Origin: Crocodylus rhombifer
Lineage: Eukaryota; Chordata; Crocodylia; Crocodylidae
Assembly: GCA_038503035.1 (NCBI GenBank)
Contig: JAVSML010001153.1
Location: 372,001-436,000 of the forward strand
Direction: 5' to 3'
DNA: 64,000 nucleotides
Below are positions 1 through 12,133 of this stretch, piece by piece. Each line of letters opens with the position of its first letter. The first letter of the stretch is position 1. Below the pieces are notes generated by a model that ran no database searches, was not told the origin of the DNA, and saw only the letters and a program-made list of their open reading frames with translations. The position numbers and the translations under genes are program-made.

Positions 1-3000
1 TTTACACAGGCTGATTGTTGTTATGGATTATTAATGCATTTTGTGATATTTTAAGATTCCTCTTTAAAAGCTGAGAGCTCTCACTAATTTTTACACTAAA
101 AAAAAGCAGGGGTGTGCAGATGGAGTGATCTATTTAATAAGGTTGCCTTGCATCTGATAAATCAGCTGCACAAAACTGGTTTGCAGGGCTGATTGTCACA
201 GTCAGACTAAAGATCTTAGCCTTCCATTTTTGTAGAAGTCACACTACTTCTTCCTTCAGTAACATCTTGGATAGCCTTTTGTTTCAACTGTGCACATACA
301 GCACTTATTCTTACTGGCTCTTTTCTCTTTATATGACTTTGACCTTTTCTTTCTATTGCTTTCTCTTCTCTTCATATATGGAACAGAGCACAAAGGTCAC
401 TCACACAACTCTGAAGGAAAATTAAAAAAAAACATTCAGCACTAAATCACACCTTAAAATCATTTCTCACTGTACAAATAACAGGCTTACCACCCATACA
501 GGAAGAATGTTTTTTCAAGTGCTAAGTATTGGAGGGACATGCTGAAAACAACTTGGCATTTTGCATTTAAACATAAAGGGACCAAAAAAAGAAAAGTTTC
601 TCCAAATGAATAATGGAAACTTTGCCTTGGAGGAAGAAGCTTTGAAGTGGAATATGGGGCACATACAGTGTATGCCAGGAAGCAGGCCGTTCATGAAAAT
701 GCTTATGCATTACTAACCTAAACACACTGAATCTATAGAACAGGAGCAAAGATACAGCAAAAAGGAGCTAAAATCAACCCCATCTTAAAACGTGCAATTA
801 TTTCAACATACAGAACATTTTTAGGATGAGTTTGCCGATATAAAATATACTATTTTCAGAATAAAAGTATATTGTGCATAACCAGGGTCCCACATGTGCC
901 TCTGAGAAGAATTTGGCCAGGATCCTTATTAAAGTAAGCAATATATGCTTGAGATTCAGACCAGATTTTTGGAGGGTATATACAAAGGGCTATATATTTG
1001 GATAGCCTTTTGTATCCGTCAGTCAGGCAGAGACAGGGACATATAGCACACAGCAATATTTATAAATTAAAAAGGAACAGACATTTTCTTCCACAAAGTG
1101 CCTAAACTCCGTAACTAGCAAGAGAAACTCAAACTAAGACATGCAAGTAGAAGAAGTAAAGGAATTAAACTACTGGTGAGGAGAGCAAAATAGTGGAAAG
1201 AACTTGATTGTTAGGAGATACTTAGCAGGCACTGAGAACTTGGAAAATAAGGAGTTGGAAACCTTTACCGAATCATTTTCACAAAACTGAGAACAGGAGG
1301 ATATAAAGAGAAGCGGCAGAAAGAAAGGATCAGGAATGAAATGGGAAGCAGATGGAGACAAGGTAAGGCAAAGGAAAAACATGTAGATGAGGGCTGCTGC
1401 TGTTGGCATTGCTGTTAGCATTGCAGAATGCCAACGAAGGGATTCTAGGAGAGGGTGATGTACCCACTGTAGTAGTAGAAGAGAGCTTTAGAAAAAGTGG
1501 TTTGTATAGACAGCTGGGGTGAAGCCAGAGAGGTGACAATAATAAGGTAAATGGTGAACAAGGTAGAGCATTAGTGTTACCTGCAATCTTAGAAAGTTTC
1601 CTCCACTCATATGGGTAGATCCTGATGATCAGGAGACATTTCATATAATGGGGAAAAATATAACCAGAGCCTGGGCGTATAGCTAGCCTGGAAAAATCTC
1701 AAATCTCTCCCCCACCCTACCCCAATAATAAAAAAATAACTTCTATTGAAACAGTCTATAAACCACTTAGTTTGCTTAAATAGTGTGCCTCATATATTAA
1801 ATGTTTGTATTCTTATTTCAGTTTTGAAATGACCTTTGAGTATTGGTGCTATGTAACATGAACACATCAAGATGACAGCAGACTAGACACTGCAGAATGA
1901 AACATTTGCTGCAATGAGCCATTTGTGAAAGAGTCTGACAAAAGCAAAGGACCAGTTCTACAGAACAGAAATATTCTCACTCCTTCACATCATTAAATCA
2001 CGTCTGTGTACATTCTTCATTTGCCTTCATTGCCAGCACTGACTCATCGGAAGTGCTTAACTGTGATGTTGCTGCAACGCACAGATTATCTTTTGTGTTA
2101 CATCATTCCCTTGAGGTCTCTCTCAAGACAAAGAGTTTGTACTATGCACTGCTGCAAACCCCTTCATCAAGAAGCACAAAATTAACGGGGGGGGGGGGGG
2201 GAGATGGATCACAAAAGGAGATATTGTTGTATCATTTTATGTCTCTGACGCAATCAGGCAGCATTGTTATATCACCTATATAATTTTAAACCAAGCATTT
2301 TTAAATGAAAAAAAAATCTACTTACTTTCTATCTGAATTACATATTATTAAAGGCTGCAGAACATAATAAAACTAAATTTTATCTTTGAGACAAAAACAA
2401 ACTAGTGGAAAGTCTGTGGAAGAACGGCGCTACATCCTAAAACAGCAGGAGAGCATTTGACTGTTTATCTTATTAACCATGAAAATTAGATGGGGGGGGT
2501 GGCGGGGGGCAGGGGGGTTGGTGTTAGAGGGAAAGAGACTTCAGTCTAGCTTTCTCAAAAGAAATTGAAATAAAACCCTAATCAACATCAAAGCATGGAC
2601 ACCCACGGTCTGGATTCTGCTGCTGGAGTAATGTCAGCCTGAAAAAAGGAGAAAATAAAATGTCTAAAAACAATTTATCACCATCCACATGGCAGCAGCA
2701 TTCATCATGCCTTAGAAGGGCTTTTTCAGCTGAAGCATCCATGCAGGGGGAGCCGCTGTATAGACTGTGCATTGAACGTACGAGCCTTCTAGAACAAGGC
2801 TGTAAAGCATTAGCCAGATCTCACTGAGTAGGTTGGCAGACCCAGCAGGGAACCGAGTGATACTTTCAGAAGTTTCTCTAATTAGACCCCCCAGTGCAAG
2901 ATTGGGCTCCTTTTGTGAAGCACTTGAACCTTCCTAAGAAACTTCCCACTGAATTTTGCACAGAGGTTTGCACTGCAAGATTTCTCTCTTAATCAAAGTT

Positions 3001-5300
3001 GCTGTCAAATCAGCTAAACCTGTGATTTCTAACTGCCAATAGAAATGCACAATAGAGAGAACTTCTTGTCCTCCTAGATTTTTTCTAACATAAAACCAAA
3101 ACCATGTGTTGCTTACTGCAATCTATTTGGCTGGATTAAAGTCATGTATACTCTAAAATATTTTTTGCAAGTTTATCCTGTTCAACCAATCAATATGTAG
3201 TTCTTCAGCTATTGACCTGCTAGAAAACTAACTGAGCCAAAGTCACATTATCTTCAGCATAGGACAACTCTATAGTTATTTTAACTTGGGCAAAATAAAA
3301 GTGATGTGTGCAGTGCACCTGTGTGTGAATTATACACCTGATCCAAAAAAGTCCGTAGACCTCAATGGGCTTTGGTAAATATGTAAAATATAGCCACGTT
3401 GACAAAATGCTATGTTCCTAGATATTAGTTTCAGATCATGTCTCCTTTTAAAGTGCACGTATTATTTAATCCAGTTTATCATAATTATTCACATCTGGGG
3501 GGAGGTGGAAGAGGAGGCAGTGTGACAGGAAGCACAAAGCTAAGAGCAGAGGAAACAAAAAGCTGTTTTTATTTGAGAAGATCTTCAATGTATATAGCTC
3601 CTTATCATGCCAAACACATTTGTTTGTGTGCCAGCGTCATCAATGATATCAGCAGAGGTCTGGGATGGATGGTATTTGCTTGTTAACAGTTGCTGCAGAA
3701 CCAAGAAAGGGTGTGAATACCTAAAATATCAAAGGTCTATAAAGCTAATAGCTAGTGCTTGGTTTCACTGCATTTTAAGTCCTTACCAACAGCTCCTTTA
3801 AAGAACCCTATATTAAATTTTCATAGATGGACTTACAGGAGTGCTGAACACCCACAACTCCCCTAGAATCAGTGGTTGCTGCAGGCACTCAACCTCTCTG
3901 AAAATCAGAGCCATAAATTCAAGTAGGCTTTCTCTCTGTAAAATTATAACAGCCTAAAGAAGGTCATAAATTGCACCCATAGCACTGGCAGTGACTTTTT
4001 TTAATGTTGCATGTTATTTTGTAACTTAGCACACTATTTTTGGTTATTAACCCAACTGAAGTACTCCAATTAGCATACATGCATATAATATACGCTCAGG
4101 AAGATAGACAGACAGAAACACAGTATAGCAACATAAAGGCTAGTAATTCTTCCCGGCATACAAATCAGTCTCATAGAAAGCTTAACTGTCACATATCTGG
4201 TCTCAAGAAGTATGAGAACTGTTAAATGGACTAAATGCTGATCTTTTCCAAGGCTAAGCTGACAGTTTTCAAAGGGTCTATGCAGCACTTGTTCCTACAG
4301 GCATGAATTCTGAACAGCAACTGAGATATGCTACTATTAGTCAGTATAGTCTGGTTCTCAGAACACATGCAACAGTGAAATGTTGTGCTCTGTGTGGAGA
4401 GATATCAGTAAAAGTAGCATGAGCAAATTCAATCAACTGCTGGCACACTGATGAATGAAAAATCAGGGATATTAAAATGCAATGCAATGCACTCATAAAT
4501 ATTGCCAACTCTTAGTGTGCAAGATGAATATCAGCTGGTTGTGCAGAGGGTAATCAACACATTCCCAGTCAAGATTCTCAAGATGGAGCAACATATTAAA
4601 TTCTGGTGTTGAGTCCTCTTTCCATTTCTCACCCCAAAAGAAAAAGCATCTTGGAGATAATGAAAACAATTTATCGTCTAGCATTACCTAACACATGTCA
4701 ACTCATCTTATGAGAAAAGAATGATCAAATAGGTCAAGACTACATTTTATTATTGTAGGTCAGATAATCTAATTCATACTTCTCTGGAGATTTTTTTTTT
4801 AATTATTAACTATTTACAGTGATAAAAAACACTTTATAGGTTTCTTCTGGTGCAACTGTTTGTGCGAAATGTGTCTAATTAATCACTGGAATGTCCCAAG
4901 ACAGAGTCAATGAGTGGCAGTAGACTAGAGAGTAATGCAATCCTTGCGTGAAGGGATTATCTTCTATGGCAATTAAGTTCTAATATGCATATTTTCAGAG
5001 GCACTTTCTTTATGTAACAGACAATTCAAACTGTGCATACTTAATTTTTTTTAAAATTCCAAATTAGGAGACTGGGGGTGAGATACTATTCTATCTATTG
5101 GAAATCTAAGTAGACTGAAGTGCCCAAATGCAATTCTTTTCCTCCCTCTTCAATCCATATTGAATACACTTTTGTAATACAACATCATCTGACCCATAAG
5201 ACTGAATCACAAAAAAAGCAGCAAGGGGGAAGAGGATCCACTCGCCTTTTGTAATAACAGGCTTTCAGGGACTCAAGTAGGGTTTAACAGAATTGCACTT
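1..5300. other. Intergenic DNA, no gene seen
   Basis: AT-rich sequence with only short chance open frames (none above about 105 codons) and no recognisable protein motif. It holds a run of 15 G at 2187-2201, a G-rich tract at 2492-2517, and an old imperfect inverted-repeat element around 3836-3915 (arms beginning AGTGCTGAACACC and ending GGCACTCAACCTCT). Nothing else was recognised. Confidence 0.6.
2492..2517 (+). other. G-rich tract, potential G-quadruplex
   Basis: Three long G runs (8, 6 and 6 G) are separated by 2-4 base linkers that contain further GG pairs, on the plus strand. The composition allows an intramolecular G-quadruplex. There is no nearby gene to which a role could be tied. 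Confidence 0.5.
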
Positions 5301-5309
5301 AGGTGTCTA

Positions 5310-5590
5310 TGGCCACATCTACATAAGACGCTTATTGGACATTAGCTTGTTACTACTGTGCAGCAGCGTTGCAGGGCATGAACCTTGATGCCATAGTACT
5401 GTATAGAAGGAATGAGCTACTGCTCAGTCAGTGTCACCAGGAAGCTGTGCGGGGACACTACTGCGCAGTAACACCAATTACTGTGCAGTCATTTAGTATT
5501 CAGGTATGCAAGTACTAAATGACTATGCAGTAACAACTGTGCAGTCTGTGTCTCACGCAGCCTGTGTCTACTTAAAGACCTAATAGGTGG
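5310..5590. repeat. MITE-like repeat with internal hairpin
   Basis: The segment opens with GGCCACATCTACATAAG and closes near CCTGTGTCTACTTAAAG, ends resembling those of short DNA transposons elsewhere in the window that carry an ACATCTACA-type terminus. Inside, the motif ACTGYGCAG recurs several times. Arms 5480-5498 and 5513-5531 pair at 16 of 19 positions around a 14-nt loop. The family was not identified and no target duplication was found. Confidence 0.45.
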
Positions 5591-5599
5591 AATAGAATC

Positions 5600-6614
5600 T
5601 GGCCCTCCCTGATTTAGGGGCACTGGTAATAGCATACAAACACTTTCATGTCAAAACCACCATGATGAATTTGGCCCAGGGAGTCAGAAACTTAAGGGCA
5701 TTAACCATCTCCAGTTCTTTTGTTAAAGGAGTCAAAGATTCACCCAAGCCTAGATTCCCATTGAACAGGTTATGGCATGCTAGCTTTTATAATCAGCAAC
5801 ACATAAGGAAGTGATGTGGACAACAGAGGTAGACAATCTTTAAGTATGCTTAACCACTTTTAAATTTATTTGCAAAATATTAGCTATCTGAAACTATGTA
5901 ATATATGAAAAACAAAAACGGGAAGTTCCAACACATCCCTTCAACAGGGGATACTTGTCTACTTAAGGATGAACCTGGAGCATGATAGGCTTAGGCTCCT
6001 GTAAGGCTCTGTGACTCCAAAATGCACGTCTAAGTCATGGTGTCTCCTATATTTCCTTGCTGCTTTTGAATGGGTGGGAGAAGTGAGTAGTACTTTGTTG
6101 GTGGCCTGTTCCACCAGTAAATTAGAACTGTTCCCTTACTGTATTGGTCAGCAAATAAGGGCTGGAGCCAAAACCCCCCACATTCCCAACCCACTCACTC
6201 TGCAGTAGTTAAGAGGCATACGGCACTTGGTAGTCCAAGCTCAAGGCTCTCCACTTCAGGAACCTTCATAATGAACAGGAGGTGCTAAAAACCCTCAGTA
6301 AAAGTCTGTATAACACATTCCTTAAGCTCTTGGACTATTCAATTAAACCACTTCTTCCATATTAATGCAACACTCAGTGCTAAACAAATTAGAAAGTGAA
6401 GCAGAAGCTCTAAATTACAGATTCCCTCCTTTAGTTAGTACCTGAAGTTATTGACACAACTCTGTTCTGGTTTCCACTGGACTTTTCATGATACTATTCA
6501 GGCTAAGTAAATGAACTTCAATACAGAAATCAAGACAGCATGATTAAGAATAACTATTCTCAGGGAAAGTTTTGATTTCATGTAATCGATTAAGGCAGAA
6601 AGCGAAAATATAAG
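5600..6614. other. Intergenic DNA, nothing recognised
   Basis: No gene, RNA or recognisable repeat was found. Open frames are short and lack motifs. Confidence 0.5.
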
Positions 6615-6622
6615 CACTAAGC

Positions 6623-6921
6623 CAGTGATTCTTAACCAAAGCGTACTGGCACCCTTGGGTGCCATGAGATCCTTTCAAGGGTATTGCAGGGTGCTGTGCA
6701 ATATTAACACTGGTAGGTGTGGAAATGCCTACACACATGATTCACCAACATAAGCCCAGAGATTTCAAATCCATTTTGCCAAAAAGATTCAGATCCATTG
6801 TGGTCCAAGTTCTTTGCAACAGAATTGTTCTTTTGTTTTTCTGCAGTCAAAAAATGAGTGAAAGCTAAAAGCTAGCATTTTAAAAGGGGTGCCTTGAGTC
6901 CAAAAAGCTTGAGAACCACTG
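6623..6921. mobile_element. Non-autonomous hAT (Charlie-like) element
   Basis: The left end CAGTGATTCTTAACCAAAG and right end CTTGAGAACCACTG are inverted relatives of the CAGTGGTTCTCAA terminus typical of Charlie/MER5-like hAT elements. The element is 299 bp with no coding capacity. Flanking octamers match at only 5 of 8 positions, so the insertion looks old. Boundaries rest on the terminal repeats. Confidence 0.7.
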
Positions 6922-7079
6922 CAGTACACAAGCTGTTAAAGCCAGTGACTTGGGAACTCTAACCATTGGCTGTCTTGTAATGACCATAAAATTACACTGC
7001 CAACTAAACAGTGGAGTCTGTTCACAATTTCTGAATCCTGGGCTCTTGTGCAAATGAAACTTAAGAGACCTAGCTAGTT

Positions 7080-7330
7080 ATTTCTGTGTCCCTCCCCCAC
7101 CCCCAGATAGTCTGGGAGGGACAGGATGTCTTGAGCAGAATGCTGAACAGCAGGGCAGAGGGTGGGTAAGGGAGCAGAGTCTTACCTGCCGTGTCCTGGG
7201 CTTACTCCACTCTGGCTGCTGCTCTGGTATGGACTCAGGTTGGTGTGGGTGCATGACTGGCTTCCCACACCAGCTGAAGCCACCCCCTATGGTCTGGGCT
7301 CTCTGGAGGCCTCCAATCTGGTGACTTGTC
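7080..7330. repeat. G+C-rich transposon-like segment
   Basis: This block is clearly richer in G and C than its flanks. It contains runs such as CTGGCTGCTGCTCTGG that also appear in other G+C-rich blocks of the window. The overlapping open frames (87 and 132 codons, opposite strands) have no recognisable motif. It is probably the inside of an old hAT-type element, but no clear ends were found. Confidence 0.3.
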
Positions 7331-7544
7331 AAAACTGGCTCCCAAGGCTTGTGTCTACTCTTAATTACACTATTGGTAAAAGTCTCACAGTACTCAGCCT
7401 CAAAGCCAAGCTTTCTTTTAATTAAAGGTGAGCTGACAAAACAGTAGAATCTATACCTTTGAAGCTGACCAGACACATCTTAAGAGTATTTTCTTGAGGC
7501 ATTCAAATGGCACCAACATTTTTGGGAAGACCAGCTGCAAGGCT

Positions 7545-7735
7545 GTGTCATAACAAATAATGCAAGAGGCAAGAATTTTTCAGGGTGATATCTTTTACTG
7601 GATCTACTTTGCAGCTGGGATAAAGTCTACCTTTGCATAATTACCCAAACTACCTAGCTGGTCCAATAAAAGATAATCACCCTAAGAAATCCTTGCTTCT
7701 CACATAATTTCTAGACCACCATGACTAAAAAAAAT
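7545..7735 (+). repeat. SINE-like interspersed repeat with inverted arms
   Basis: Arm 7583-7602 (GGGTGATATCTTTTACTGGA) is the near-perfect reverse complement of 7662-7682 (TCCAATAAAAGATAATCACCC). The 3' part ends with CTAGACCACCATGACTA, resembling the end of related pieces at about 30775 and 54650. I recognise the AAAAGATAT...GACCAACACGGCTAC signature as a common sauropsid repeat but cannot name the family with confidence. Confidence 0.5.
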
Positions 7736-7739
7736 ATCA

Positions 7740-9265
7740 CTCTTATGCTACCATAGCTAATAATCAAATCAGTGGCAAATCAGTGCAAATCTACTATGAA
7801 TAAGCAGATTGTAGAGGGTCCATGTTTTTCTAATAACTTATTTTGATGAATATATAATAATATTTACATTCTGGGGATGATACTGGAACAAAAACCATGG
7901 GCAGCAAAGGATTAAGGTTCTATAATGTTGGTCATCACCTTAGCATCTGAACATGTTAAACTCTAAGCTAACTAGACAGAATATTTGTTTTGTAAGTGAG
8001 CTTTATATATACATTTGTTAGACATGTATAATCCTGGAATTTTTCTTTTCAGAAAAACACTTCATGCACTCCCCTACTCTTCTGTTATTGATCTATTATT
8101 AAAAGATGTGTGAATTTCCCAGTTGCACTAAATTACCTAAAGTAAATGATAATACCTCAGCACAGTTTGCCATAGTATCCCACATAACAAAAAAATCCCA
8201 ACATTACATAAAAGGTAGTTTAATGTTGCTAATAAACATTTTTTATTAAAAGAGAAACAACAAAATTCTGAGATCAGATGCACCCAGGGCTAAGAGAGAG
8301 TGAGATCCCATTTTGCTCATGCAATTTTGACTAGAAAAAAAGAAAACTCCAACATTAAATATTAAGCAGAACTCTTTACTGACTGACTTGGTAATTTATT
8401 CTACATTTATTCTCTCCTTCCTTCAGTCAGAAGATGTACAGCATTTGACTGCAATGCTCACATATGTCACCTAAGTACCTGGATAGCAATTGTTATTTAG
8501 GAAATGCAGATCCATAAAGTGAACGTAAATAGAGATGAGTGCAAATCTGCTAATAGATACATTACAAAAATGAAATGATGATACAACAACTACTCAGTAA
8601 CAGGGATTGAAAATTATAGTCCTGAGATCAATACTGGGTTCCATTACCTATGTCAGTGAAGATACCAAACTTGATGCTGAGTCTTGTTATAGAAACACAA
8701 TGTATATGAGTTAAAGAGGCAAAACTAAGCTAGAAAGCATGGTATTCTGTATCGATCCCCTGTTTTGAAAAGCTTTAACTACTCATAAAGGGACTAAAAC
8801 TATACAAAGGAATCTGGATGAACCAAAACATTCATTCTGCCTAACTGCAAAGCTAGGCTGAGACAGGAGACTCTGCAATATAATCTCATATTAGCAAGGA
8901 CAACAGACAACTCCCAGTAAAGACAACTCCACATATAAGACACCTTACTGAAGATTATGTGATATTTTATTATGTGCACATATGCTCATGGACCCATTTT
9001 CGTAAGTATGAAACAAAGGAAAAGCAAAGCAGAAGAGATCAACGATTTCAAATACATTTCAGTGGGAGAGGCCAGATGGCTTTAGAATCCCTTTTCCTTG
9101 CACCTTGAGGGTACTATAGGTGTTAAATACATTTTGATCCCTGTTAAGATATTTCACAAGAAGTGGTGTTCTCTACTGGGTCTAAGGTTTCTCTGAATGA
9201 CTAATGAAAGAGAAATCTTTAGAGAAAATCCTGAACCCCACACTTCAAAAACATTATCAATTATA
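7740..9265. other. Intergenic DNA, nothing recognised
   Basis: AT-rich sequence without open frames of note or recognisable repeats. Confidence 0.5.
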
Positions 9266-9269
9266 TTGA

Positions 9270-9769
9270 TCAGGGGCAACTAATGCATGCAGTTTTGGTG
9301 CCCACATTTTAAAAAGGATGCTGAAAAACTGAAGTGTGTGCAGAAAAAAGCTACAAAAATTATTCAAGGCCCAAAATGCCTTACAAGTAGGTGACTTTTT
9401 AAGAGCTCCATCTGTTTAATCCATAAAAAAGAAGACTGAGAAAGGACCTGATTATAAATAACCTAAGGGAAAAAAATACTAGGTACTGAAGGGCTTTTTG
9501 ATTTAGTAGAGAAAAGCACGACAAGAACCCATACGTGGAAGATGAAACCAGACAAATTCAATTGAAATAAGGTATATTTTTTAAAACCATAAGCATAATT
9601 AGGCAACTGAATAACTACTAAAGGAAGTGATAGATTTTACAGCTCTTGTTTTTTTCATATCAAGATTGGATGCTCTTCTGGAAGGTATATTTTAGGCAAA
9701 CAGAAGTAATGATTAAGATAAAGACAAATTATTGGGCTCACTATGAGTATAACTAGGTGAAATGTAATG
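9270..9769 (+). mobile_element. CR1 LINE fragment (3' region), old
   Basis: The stretch following TTTTGGTGCCCACATTTT (a CR1-like phrase for the region coding the end of ORF2) reads through AAAAAGGATGCTGAAAAACTG, then GATTGGATGCTCTTCTGGAAG, in the order expected of a plus-strand CR1 3' end. Many substitutions and small indels mark it as old. No reading frame survives. A hAT element adjoins its right edge. Confidence 0.65.
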
Positions 9770-9777
9770 GTCTACAA

Positions 9778-10008
9778 CAATGGTGGACTAATTTTTTGGG
9801 CCTACATGTCACAATTTAGTCCCACACCCTCCCTAACTGCTATTCTGATCCCCTTCCCCTGCCTGATTTGCTGCTCTGTTTTCTGCTCCCTACCCTGTGC
9901 TTCCTGTTTGCTCTGCTGCCCTATGCTTCCTGTCCAGGCCACTGTTCTGCTTTTTGCTGAGGCTGCCTGTGCCACTTGTAGCATGCGTGCTGCAGGCTGG
10001 CCACCCCA
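9778..10008. mobile_element. Non-autonomous hAT element
   Basis: A 231-bp block is flanked by GTCTACAA (9770-9777) and GTCTACAG (10009-10016), a 7/8 target duplication of the length hAT elements generate. The ends contain GGTGG and GGCCACCCC in inverted orientation. Internal phrases (CTGCTCTGTTTTCTGCTCCC and similar) recur at 50111-50338, so the two belong to one family. The overlapping 92- and 78-codon open frames are not genes. Confidence 0.75.
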
Positions 10009-10019
10009 GTCTACAGTGT

Positions 10020-11892
10020 ATAGGATGTCAGATTTCATGATTTAATTACCCTACCTTCTGGATTTTAAATTTATAAGTATTCTTGCATGCATACACCTTG
10101 AAATTAATGTCATAGGTTCACTAGATGGTCATTCTTTATAGCATTTTACCATTATAAGAATTCTTATTGTTTTAACATCAAAGGCATTTCAGGAGAAAAT
10201 TATGTCCTATTTCTTAGAAATAACTTGTTCAAGAAACTCTCTATAGCTACATTCATGATACCATTCAAACGTAGTTGCAGAAACAGAACACAAACTGATT
10301 CAAATACACTTGACTATGCAACATTGATATGATATGGTATATTCAACATGGGAATTTTAGAGTGCATAGCATTAGATATTCCTCTTGAAATTACATGAAG
10401 GCACTTCGTGGATTTTTTGGAAAACGAGTTAATCCTTTCCTTTCCACAAGCTCATGCAGAATAAACATGAACTACCCCCTCAGCCAGAGCATAAACTGAA
10501 TTCTTACTGATGAAACAAATCAAAGTTGCTGTTTGGCTGCTTTAATGTTATAATAGAGTATGAGCAAAGAGGGGATTTGCAGGTATATATGCCTGGAGAT
10601 AAGAAACCTCACATCATCAAGAATGTTTTCACAATCTCTAGATTAAGATAATAAAGCTTGAGAAGGAAAATTACTAGTACTACAAAGCTCATGTGTGGAG
10701 CTTCCCCCTTCCTACATAGATGAGTTGAGTGGGAATTATCTATGAGGCAATTCACACTCCCACAGACAGCTCTCTTTAAATCCAGGTTGGGATTAGAGGA
10801 GGAGTGTGTGGGATGGGATAACACCAGGCAATATTACTTTTCTGGACTATCCCATGGCTGGAAAATCTATTAAGGCGAAGGGAGAAGCCATTTGCTATAG
10901 AAGCCATGTCAGTTGTCACAGAAACTTATGCAATATGCGTGTCATAAAAGTGATTTATGTAACAAATTGCAAATTCATGTGTATATGTCATGAGTCAAGT
11001 GCCTCAGCAAAGCTTATTTAACTTGCTGTATCCCTCAGCAGTTTCACAGTATCACCATTAAAAAAAGAGGGAGTTTCCCATAAAACTCCCTTCATCCCAA
11101 GACCAGAACACATTTTCTGAATACAAAAGAAATCAATTACTTGAAAACCTGATGTCCCACAACTCTGGGACACTGGAAACGTGAATTTGATATTATATCA
11201 TTAAGAAGGCGATGCGACCTTCACTTCTACCCCTGAAAACACATAGCCTCTCAAGTTGTGAAATTTTGTGCGTATAAGAAAGTTATACTGGTTCTTTTTC
11301 TGAAGCATTTCACTTCACAGATGAAAAGATACCAAAACATAAAATATCCATTACAAACTTAAGCTGTCCTTAGACACCCTATATCACAAACAACACCCAT
11401 AGAGCACAGGGTGCAGCCAGGTTTATATTCCTCCATTAGCAGCGTACTGCCAAACCTGCTGGTAAAAGTTTAGACGCAACACCCATTCAGTATGCTCTCC
11501 CTACCCTCCCAACCATGTCCTCTTTACATAATCCATTTAATTAGAAAAGCATAGTTCAACTTCTTGGGTCAAATGAAAACGTGTGAAAATTAAGTCTGAA
11601 AACCACTACAAATATGTAACCACAAATGTAAATAGCGAATATTTTGATTGTATGTCATTTATTCTCAATGCCAGGCTAGTCATCTTTCACACCAAGAAGC
11701 TATTAATATTAATAACACACAGTCACATTCTCCATGTGCGATATGTAAGCACATTTTATCAGTCTGGTAGATTAATCTCTTCCCAGTGTGACCTATTTTT
11801 ATGTACACTGTGTTTCTTCTTTGATAGACATTAAAAAGTCAGACTTTAACCAAGTTCTGTAATTTACTAGAATGATTTGATGGTCTTTTTTC
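10020..11892. other. Intergenic DNA, nothing recognised
   Basis: No gene or clear repeat was found. Open frames up to 83 codons show no motif. Confidence 0.5.
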
Positions 11893-11900
11893 CTCTGTTA

Positions 11901-12125
11901 CAGGGGTCAGCAACATTTTTGGGCAGAGTGCCAAAAACAGCCGCAACCTTGAGTTGTAGGATGTTGGTGTGCCAAGGGTGGACGGCAGGGGAACCATGAG
12001 AAGCCCGATCCTTGTTGTGGCAGTGCAGCCGCAGCCCCTTCCCTGCCATCCACTCCAAGGTGTGCCAAGCAAAATGCCTTTGTGTGCTGTGTTCTGGCAC
12101 CTGTGCCAGGGCTTGCTGACCCCTG
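11901..12125. mobile_element. Non-autonomous hAT MITE with perfect 8-bp TSD
   Basis: The 225-bp element has perfect 13-bp terminal inverted repeats CAGGGGTCAGCAA / TTGCTGACCCCTG. The flanking target duplication CTCTGTTA (11893-11900 and 12126-12133) is exact. There is no coding capacity; four overlapping short frames are incidental. A diverged relative lies at 56349-56555. Autonomous partners would be hAT-superfamily transposases not present in this window. Confidence 0.95.
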
Positions 12126-12133
12126 CTCTGTTA

